DNA from: CAYYAU01 sp964469765 [NCBI: uncultured Clostridia bacterium]
GTDB taxonomy: Bacteria; UBA6262; WVXT01; CAYYAU01
Assembly: GCA_964469765.1 (NCBI GenBank)
Contig: CAYYAU010000011.1
Span: 1 to 12,868, forward strand
Reading direction: 5' to 3'
DNA: 12,868 nt
Positions 6,958 through 12,868 of the stretch are shown piece after piece. The position numbers and the translations under genes were made by a program. Position 1 is the first letter of the stretch; each line of letters opens with the position of its first letter. The notes below the pieces were generated by a model. It worked only from the letters and a program-made list of their open reading frames with translations. It was not told the origin of the DNA and made no database searches.

Positions 6958-8792
6958 TATTTCCAACCCTCAATAGAATAAATAGAGATAGGTTCTTTTT
7001 TCCCTTTAATATCCACCCTGCCTAAATATTCTGATTTAACCAATGGGGAAATTTTATTATACACCTTTTCTGGTATAACAATTTTATCATCTTGGGCTAT
7101 TTCCTGAAGCCTTGATGCTAAATTTACATCATCACCTATCACAGTATAATCAACTCTCAAATATGAACCTATATTACCAACAATAACTTCACCTGAATTA
7201 ATGCCAATACCAATACCAACTGAAGGTAAACCTTGCATTTTTAATTTCTCTTTAAAAATATGAAATTTTTCCTTTACCTCTAATGCAGTCGAAATTGCAT
7301 TTAATAGATGATGTTGTTGAGTCAATGGCGCTCCATAAACTGCCATTACCGCATCACCTATAAACTTATCTAATGTTCCATTATATTTCAAAACAATGTC
7401 TGTAAAGAAGGAAAAAAACTCATTTAAAAGTAAAACCACCTTTTCAGGAGAAATCTGCTCAGATAAAGAAGTAAACCCTCTTATATCAGCAAAAAGCACA
7501 GTCACCTCTTTTCTACTTCCTCCTAACTGAACCTTATCCTTATTTTTCAATATTTCATCAACAACTTGAGAGGCGACATATCTTTTAAAAAGATTCTTTA
7601 TCCTTGTTTTTTCTCTTTCTTCCTTTATATACTGATATACAGAAAGGCCAATATAATTAAAAAATATACTACTTAATGGAGCTGTAAAGTTCAAAACAAT
7701 CCCTCCCTTAACAAAAAGATAAAATCCAACTATTATGAAGGTAACTATTATAAAAAAAACATATAGAAAACTTTTTTTAGGAGAAAAGAATAATAAAACT
7801 GCTGAAACACAGATTCCAATGAAAACCAGTAAAGTTATCGTTAACTTATTGGAAGCCAAATAAAGAAATCTATTATTAATGATATTATCCGTCACCGTTG
7901 CTAAAACATTAACCATGGGGGTAACTGTTGAGATAGGGGTTGCCCTAAGGTCAACTGTACCTGTAGCAGCAAGCCCTATAAATAATATGGTATTTCTTAA
8001 AAAACCAAACTCTTTAGCGGTTATTATTCTAAGAAAAGAATACTTCGGGAAAAAAGACTTCCCATAATAGTTTATTAATATTTCACCCTTTTTATTTATA
8101 GGTATGAGAATATCACCTTTTAAAGAACCTTTTAATAATATAGAATTTTTCTTTATTACTATGTCATCTAAATTGACATTTAAGTATTTAGCAGCAATAA
8201 CAAGTGGTAGGCTAAAGTATAGCCTCTTTTTATATTGAATAAATAAAGGGAACCGTCTGGTAACACCATCAATATCTGGATTAGCATTGACAAATCCAGT
8301 CCCACTTACAGATTCCTTCAAAGGCGAAAATGGAATAACTCTTTCTTTCGCGGTATAAATTTTATTTCTTTTATTCTTATATAAAATAAAATACTCAGGC
8401 AAGAAAATATTTCCTGAATTTTTTACTGCTTTAGTAAACAATAAATCATCTTCTGGGAAATGCTTATCTCTTTCGATAAATAGGATATCAAACACTATAG
8501 AAGAGATTTTTTGATTCTTCAATAAATCTAAAAAGTATGCATGATTTCTTCTTCTCCATGGCCATCTTCCCATTACTTCAATGCATTTATCAGTGATGTA
8601 GATAAGTCGAACTGGGGAATCATTTATCTTTAAGTTTCTAAAATTAACCCTTAAATCAAAAAGTTTTAGTTCTATATACCTCCCAAATCGCGAAAAAGTA
8701 AATGCAATTGCTGAAACTATACAAAAAAATACAATTATAATTTCTATTAATGAAATTTTTCTCACTATTTCCGTTTTTTCTGGGACAATCAA
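6957..8792 (-). CDS. CHASE2-domain class III adenylate cyclase
   Basis: Predicted membrane cyclase making cAMP from ATP. The 611 residues hold an N-terminal membrane segment (about 14-34), an extracytoplasmic CHASE2 sensor (about 36-305, with GRWPWRRRNHAYFLDLL at 75-91 and GTVDLRATPIS near 278-288), three hydrophobic segments between about 316 and 388, a short linker, and a class III catalytic domain from about 425. Catalytic residues seen: metal-binding Asp436 (FADIRGF) and Asp480 (KFIGD), adenine-selecting Lys476 and Thr550, and transition-state Asn557 and Arg561 (VNLASRL). This set supports ATP over GTP as substrate. The catalytic domain should work as a homodimer. The start is uncertain. 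The frame opens at TTG 8792, 2 nt after dnaE ends, with AGGA directly abutting it. GTG 8765 has GGA 4 nt upstream, still precedes the first membrane segment, and may be the real start. No neighbouring cAMP receptor is visible. Confidence 0.92.
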   Translation of the reverse strand: MIVPEKTEIVRKISLIEIIIVFFCIVSAIAFTFSRFGRYIELKLFDLRVNFRNLKINDSPVRLIYITDKCIEVMGRWPWRRRNHAYFLDLLKNQKISSIVFDILFIERDKHFPEDDLLFTKAVKNSGNIFLPEYFILYKNKRNKIYTAKERVIPFSPLKESVSGTGFVNANPDIDGVTRRFPLFIQYKKRLYFSLPLVIAAKYLNVNLDDIVIKKNSILLKGSLKGDILIPINKKGEILINYYGKSFFPKYSFLRIITAKEFGFLRNTILFIGLAATGTVDLRATPISTVTPMVNVLATVTDNIINNRFLYLASNKLTITLLVFIGICVSAVLLFFSPKKSFLYVFFIIVTFIIVGFYLFVKGGIVLNFTAPLSSIFFNYIGLSVYQYIKEEREKTRIKNLFKRYVASQVVDEILKNKDKVQLGGSRKEVTVLFADIRGFTSLSEQISPEKVVLLLNEFFSFFTDIVLKYNGTLDKFIGDAVMAVYGAPLTQQHHLLNAISTALEVKEKFHIFKEKLKMQGLPSVGIGIGINSGEVIVGNIGSYLRVDYTVIGDDVNLASRLQEIAQDDKIVIPEKVYNKISPLVKSEYLGRVDIKGKKEPISIYSIEGWK

Positions 8793-8794
8793 TC

Positions 8795-11700
8795 CTATGC
8801 TGAAAAATATATATTTCCTGAACCAATTATTCTTTCGATTTCTTTAATAAATGTGTCAGTTGGATTAATTCTTCTTGAAGAAGTAATTTCAATCTCCTCA
8901 TTATGTTTTGTATTCAGTTTGAAATTGACTTCACAAATACCGGGATATCTCTTAAAAATTGAATCAATCTCTTTAAGGGTAGATTCATCAAGTCCTGTGG
9001 CAAATAGCTTTAACACCATTCTTTTAGCAAGTCGCTGTCTCGCTTGAGAAAACGGAATGAGTTCACTTACAACAATTTTCTTTTTTTCATTTTCAAAACT
9101 TATAGCTCCTTTTACAATTACAATGCTATCCTCTTCTAAATTATCTGATATATCCTCTTTTTCATATGTGCTTGGAAATACAACTGCCTCTATATGGGCA
9201 GTTAAATCCTCCAGTCTAAAAATAGCCATCCACTGGCCTTTTCTTGTTCTTTTTTTCTTAAGATGTGTGATAATACCCCAAGTAAAAACCTGAATCTTAT
9301 TAAACGATATCATTTCATTACGGAGTAAATCTTCAATGTTTACTACACCGTAAAGCTTCATCTCTTCAACAAAAGGTTTAAGAGGATGACCACTTAAATA
9401 AAATCCCAAAACCTCCTTCTCCAAAGAGAGAATCCTATCTCTTGACCAAGGCACAACATTACCTAACCTCTCATCTTTTAACGTATCTTTGAGGTCTATT
9501 AATGAAATTTGACCTTTTAAAAAGTCCTTTTGAAGATGCGAAGCGTTTTCTAAAAAATAATCAAGTTTTTCAAATAATAATCTTCTATTAGGCTCTAAAC
9601 AATCAAATGCTCCAGATTTGATTAAACTCTCTATCATTCTTCTATTCACATAACGGGGATCTATTCTGGCACAAAAATCTGTAAAAGACTTAAATGGACC
9701 TTGTGTTTCCCTATTACTTATAATTATCTCTACTCCTTTTTCTCCAGCATTCTTTATAGCAAGAAGACTAAACCTAATCTTATTTTCACCTTCAATTCTA
9801 AACTCAACGAAACTTTCATTAACCGATGGTGGAAGAATCTCTATTCCCATTCTTTTGCATTCTTCAATATATATTTTTATTTTTTCTGTATTACCAATTT
9901 CACTTGTAAGAAGTGCACTCATATACTCCATTGGGAAATTAGCTTTAAGGTATGCTGTCCAATAAGCTAAAAATGCATACGCAGTGGCATGCGACTTATT
10001 AAATCCATATCCTCCAAATTTAACTATCTGGTCAAAGATTTTATTAGCCTTTACTTTAGGAATATTCTTAACTCTGGCGCCATTTAAAAACTTATCTCTC
10101 AAACTCTCAATCTCTTCAGGGATTTTCTTCCCCATGGCTTTCCTTAAAATATCAGCTTCTTCTGGAGTAAAACCAGCAATACTTACTGCAATTTTCATAA
10201 CATCTTCTTGATAAAGAATTACACCGTATGTCTCTTTTAGAAAAGGCTCCAAAAGCGGATGTTCATAAACAATCTTCCGTTCTTTATGTTTTCTTTTAAT
10301 AAACTCATCCACCATTCCGCTTCCAATAGGTCCTGGTCTATACAGAGCCACAAGTGCAATAATATCTGAAAACTCGGTAGGTTTAAGCTTCCTTAACAGG
10401 TCTCTCATCCCTATACTTTCAAGTTGAAATATACCATTAGAATAGCCAGACGTTAACAAATCAAATGTTTTTTTGTCATCTAAAGGAATATGGTTAGTTT
10501 CAATACTAATATGTTGAAGTTGCTTAATTTTATATAAAGTTTGATCAATTACAGTTAATGTCTTTAATCCCAAAAAGTCAATCTTCAATAGACCCAATCT
10601 CACCAACGATTCACCTTCGTACTGGGTTATTACAACACCCTTACTACTCTTAGCAAAAGGGGTATAGTCCGTCATACTTGAGGGGGTAATCACTATTCCA
10701 GCTGCATGAACCCCGATATGCCTTTTCATACCTTCTAAAGATTTTGCAATATCAAATAGTTGTTTAATCAAAGGTTCTGTTGTATACCGTTTTTTTAGTT
10801 CAGGAACTATCTTCAAACTATTATAAATTGTCTCCCCAAAAGGTATTAACTTTGCTAATCTGTTTACTTCAACTAATGGAATATTTAAAACTCTTCCTAC
10901 ATCATGAATAACAGCTCTGGCAAGCATACTTCCAAACGTTATAATCTGCGCCACGTTACTTTGTCCATATTTATTCTTCACATATTCAATAATCTTATCT
11001 CTTCCTGTATCAGCAAAATCAATATCTAAATCTGGCATACTTTTTCTTCCAGGATTTAAGAATCTTTCAAAAAGTAATCCATACTTAAGTGGATCTATCT
11101 GTGTAATCCCTAATAGATAAGCTATAATACTTCCAGCTCCTGACCCTCTACCGGGCCCAACCGGAATTTTATTCTTTCTTGCATATTCGACAAAATCCCA
11201 TACAATAAGAAAATATCCAGCAAATCCCATATTCTCAACTATTGCTAATTCATATTCAAGTCTATCTTTTATTTCCTTTGTAAATTTTGGATATCTATGT
11301 TTAAGTCCCTCCTCGCACAAATGCCTCAGATAACTACTTAAACTATATCCTTCTGGAACTTTATATTCTGGTAATTTTATTGATTGAAAATCTAACTCTA
11401 AATTACATTTTTCATAAACCCTTAATGTATTCTGTATTGCTTCTGGGATATCCTTAAATATCTTATGCATCTCTTCAGGTGACCTTAAATAAAACTGATC
11501 CGTAGAAAACCTCATTCTATTTGGGTCATCTAATGTTTTTCCTGTCCCTATACATAACAAAATCTCGTGAAGATACGCATCCTCTTTATTTATATAATGC
11601 ACATCATTTGTAGCAACTAAAGGAATATCTAATTCCTTACTAAATTCAAACAATTTTGAATTAATTATTCTTTGTTCATTAATTCCATTATCCATCATCT

Positions 11701-12244
11701 CTAAATAAAAATTATCCTTACCAAACATATCTCTAAAATTAGAAGCAATCCTTTTTGCAGATTCAAAATCCTGTTTCAAAATATTTCTGGCTATCTCTGA
11801 CTTCATACATCCACTTAAAGCAATTATCCCTTCTGTATGAGACGAAAGCACCTGTTTATCAATTCTCGGTCTATAATAAAAACCTTCCAAATATCCAATA
11901 CTTACTAATTTCATTAAATTCTTATAGCCAGTTTCATTCTTAGCAATTAGAATAAGATGGTTAGAAGCCTGATTTATACTTTCGTTTTCTCTTTCTTTTC
12001 TACTTCGTGGAGCAATATACATCTCACATCCAATAATGGGCTTTACTCCCGCTTCTAAACAGGTTCTATAAAACTCTATGGTTCCAAACATATTTCCATG
12101 GTCAGTGATAGCAACAGCAGGCATTTTATATTCCAAAACCTTCCTAATAAGGGACCCAAAATCTCCCTCATTATCTCTAATTCTGCAAGCCCCATCAAGC
12201 AAACTATACTCAGTATGAAGATGAAGATGAACAAATCTATGCAT
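8795..12244 (-). CDS. dnaE: DNA polymerase III subunit alpha (DnaE type)
   Basis: Catalytic subunit of the replicative DNA polymerase. The 1149 residues are close to the family norm, and domains are in the standard order. The PHP domain starts HLHLHTEYSLLDG. The palm/fingers carry GPGRGSGAG at 363-371 and PDLDIDF at 404-410, with catalytic Asp405 and Asp407 and the third Asp556 in KIDFLGLKTL. Further landmarks are HIGVHAAGIVI at 509-519, YGVILYQEDVM at 673-683 and GYGFNKSHATAYAFLAYWTAYL at about 745-766. A helix-hairpin-helix region lies near 800-880, an OB-fold near 983-1065, and a small C-terminal domain follows. No exonuclease domain interrupts the PHP domain, so this is DnaE and not PolC. 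Many PHP metal ligands are present (see findings). The last two padR codons plus stop (AAA GGA TAA) supply the AAAGGA ribosome binding site 8 nt before the ATG at 12244, so the two genes are linked. Confidence 0.98.
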   Translation of the reverse strand: MHRFVHLHLHTEYSLLDGACRIRDNEGDFGSLIRKVLEYKMPAVAITDHGNMFGTIEFYRTCLEAGVKPIIGCEMYIAPRSRKERENESINQASNHLILIAKNETGYKNLMKLVSIGYLEGFYYRPRIDKQVLSSHTEGIIALSGCMKSEIARNILKQDFESAKRIASNFRDMFGKDNFYLEMMDNGINEQRIINSKLFEFSKELDIPLVATNDVHYINKEDAYLHEILLCIGTGKTLDDPNRMRFSTDQFYLRSPEEMHKIFKDIPEAIQNTLRVYEKCNLELDFQSIKLPEYKVPEGYSLSSYLRHLCEEGLKHRYPKFTKEIKDRLEYELAIVENMGFAGYFLIVWDFVEYARKNKIPVGPGRGSGAGSIIAYLLGITQIDPLKYGLLFERFLNPGRKSMPDLDIDFADTGRDKIIEYVKNKYGQSNVAQIITFGSMLARAVIHDVGRVLNIPLVEVNRLAKLIPFGETIYNSLKIVPELKKRYTTEPLIKQLFDIAKSLEGMKRHIGVHAAGIVITPSSMTDYTPFAKSSKGVVITQYEGESLVRLGLLKIDFLGLKTLTVIDQTLYKIKQLQHISIETNHIPLDDKKTFDLLTSGYSNGIFQLESIGMRDLLRKLKPTEFSDIIALVALYRPGPIGSGMVDEFIKRKHKERKIVYEHPLLEPFLKETYGVILYQEDVMKIAVSIAGFTPEEADILRKAMGKKIPEEIESLRDKFLNGARVKNIPKVKANKIFDQIVKFGGYGFNKSHATAYAFLAYWTAYLKANFPMEYMSALLTSEIGNTEKIKIYIEECKRMGIEILPPSVNESFVEFRIEGENKIRFSLLAIKNAGEKGVEIIISNRETQGPFKSFTDFCARIDPRYVNRRMIESLIKSGAFDCLEPNRRLLFEKLDYFLENASHLQKDFLKGQISLIDLKDTLKDERLGNVVPWSRDRILSLEKEVLGFYLSGHPLKPFVEEMKLYGVVNIEDLLRNEMISFNKIQVFTWGIITHLKKKRTRKGQWMAIFRLEDLTAHIEAVVFPSTYEKEDISDNLEEDSIVIVKGAISFENEKKKIVVSELIPFSQARQRLAKRMVLKLFATGLDESTLKEIDSIFKRYPGICEVNFKLNTKHNEEIEITSSRRINPTDTFIKEIERIIGSGNIYFSA

Positions 12245-12249
12245 CTTGT

Positions 12250-12771
12250 TTATCCTTTCAATAACTCTTTAAGAAATCTTATCTCTAAATTTATCATCTT
12301 TAGAGTATGTATATTAATTACTTTTAGTTTTGTTGAAAATTCCTCATTTGATTTAAGGTGTTTTTTTAGCCACTGTTTTATTTTCTTTAATCCATTTATT
12401 CTGGATACCAATATTCTCTCTAAAGTATTCTTTTCCAAATACTTTATAAAGTATAAAGAAAGGTCTATATTAAAGAAAGGGTTTTTAAGAAGCAGACTAT
12501 TTCTAATTAAAAGTTTTTTAAACTCTTTTTTCCCTTCAGGGGTGATTTTGTATAGATATTTTGAAGGCCTTCTTTTTTGAATTTTTACTTCCTTTTTTAG
12601 AAATCCTTGTTTTTTTAATTTCTCCAAAGGATAGTAAATTGAATCAAAATTTATACCAGTAAAAGGAGTTATAATTTCTTTTAGGATATTCTTTATTTCA
12701 TATCCGTGTCTTTGTTTCTCAAACAGAAGACCCAATAAAACTAAATTCTGAACAAGCTTTTCATCCTTCAT
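12250..12771 (-). CDS. PadR-family transcriptional regulator
   Basis: Probable DNA-binding repressor. The 173 residues begin with a PadR winged-helix domain: LVLLGLLFEKQRHGYEIK at about 10-27, then IYYPLEKLKKQGFLKKE at about 45-61 (recognition helix and start of the wing), RRPSKYLYKITPEGKKEF at about 67-84 (wing), followed by a helical C-terminal part of the type used for dimerisation. The effector is unknown; family members answer to phenolics, drugs or other small ligands. It is first in the tightly packed gene series and ends 5 nt before dnaE, with its final codons forming the dnaE ribosome binding site. A near-palindrome in its own promoter (12802-12817) suggests autoregulation and, through the operon, an effect on the genes downstream. 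ATG 12771 is chosen; its Shine-Dalgarno (AAAGG, 11 nt upstream) is weakly placed. Confidence 0.88.
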   Translation of the reverse strand: MKDEKLVQNLVLLGLLFEKQRHGYEIKNILKEIITPFTGINFDSIYYPLEKLKKQGFLKKEVKIQKRRPSKYLYKITPEGKKEFKKLLIRNSLLLKNPFFNIDLSLYFIKYLEKNTLERILVSRINGLKKIKQWLKKHLKSNEEFSTKLKVINIHTLKMINLEIRFLKELLKG

Positions 12772-12798
12772 AAACTTCTTTACCTTTCTTTCTACACT

Positions 12799-12826
12799 AT
12801 ATTACATAATTAAGTAAAAAAGTCAA
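12799..12826 (-). promoter_or_regulatory. Predicted sigma-70-type promoter of the padR-dnaE-rnf operon
   Basis: On the minus strand TTGACT (12826-12821) is followed after 16 bp by TAATAT (12804-12799). Transcription would start near 12792, leaving a leader of about 20 nt before the padR ATG. It is the only good promoter found between genes in the window and the only intergenic stretch with room for one. The region is very AT-rich, so chance matches to the -10 are easy; the near-consensus -35 is the stronger evidence. Confidence 0.55.
12802..12817. promoter_or_regulatory. Candidate PadR operator (16-bp near-perfect palindrome)
   Basis: TTACATAATTAAGTAA pairs with itself at seven of eight positions; only the A/A pair at 12806 and 12813 fails. 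It fills most of the spacer between the -35 and -10 elements and overlaps the -10, so a bound dimer would block RNA polymerase. Its place directly upstream of a PadR-family gene fits autorepression. Binding by this protein is inferred. Confidence 0.45.
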
Positions 12827-12868
12827 TAAAAATGATATATAAACAGGGGAAAGAATACAGTTTGTTCA

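Noticed and set aside
12358-12372. T- and A-rich runs within genes as terminators
   Set aside because: Runs of this kind occur throughout this AT-rich window inside coding regions and lack a GC-rich stem before them.
12098-12580. Plus-strand open frame of 160 codons antisense to the dnaE/padR junction
   Set aside because: It overlaps two well-supported genes, has no convincing ribosome binding site, and its Phe/Ser/Leu-rich translation is what the complement of Lys/Glu-rich AT-rich genes gives.
12832-12868. Possible divergent gene start on the plus strand (ATG at 12832, or a later start after AGGGGAAAG)
   Set aside because: Only 12 codons remain before the edge, the ATG has no Shine-Dalgarno, and no protein family can be recognised.

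Overview
The window is AT-rich (about one third G+C by eye) and every gene I can support lies on the minus strand, so transcription runs from right to left. The gene content points to an anaerobic or facultatively anaerobic bacterium. It carries an Rnf-type ion-translocating ferredoxin:NAD oxidoreductase, molybdenum-cofactor synthesis, a DnaE-type replicative polymerase and membrane-anchored cyclic-nucleotide signalling. I cannot assign a phylum from this sequence alone.

Layout in transcriptional order: a promoter with a near-palindromic candidate operator (12799-12826); a PadR-family regulator (12250-12771); the DNA polymerase III alpha subunit dnaE (8795-12244); a CHASE2 adenylate cyclase (6957-8792); a DUF3307 membrane protein (6256-6957); a Cache/GAF/HD-GYP c-di-GMP phosphodiesterase (3776-6259); rnfC (2481-3779); rnfD (1559-2488); rnfG (745-1575); and the first 247 codons of moeA, cut by the left edge (1-743).

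The nine genes are packed with no room for internal terminators. Junctions are gaps of 1-5 nt or overlaps of 1-17 nt, including ATGA and TAATG overlaps. This looks like one polycistron, probably starting at the padR promoter and continuing past the left edge. No stretch over 300 bases lacks a gene, and the only intergenic region is the ~97 nt upstream of padR.

In functional terms the operon joins replication (dnaE), two second-messenger systems with extracytoplasmic sensors (predicted cAMP synthesis and c-di-GMP breakdown), part of a membrane redox pump (RnfC, D and G) and a molybdopterin enzyme. The points most worth following are: rnfC-D-G is followed by moeA instead of the expected rnfE-A-B; RnfG carries a second FMN-binding domain with an altered attachment motif; two sensor enzymes flank an uncharacterised membrane protein; and a candidate autoregulatory operator sits inside the padR promoter. 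No mobile element, tRNA, rRNA, CRISPR array or long repeat was seen.
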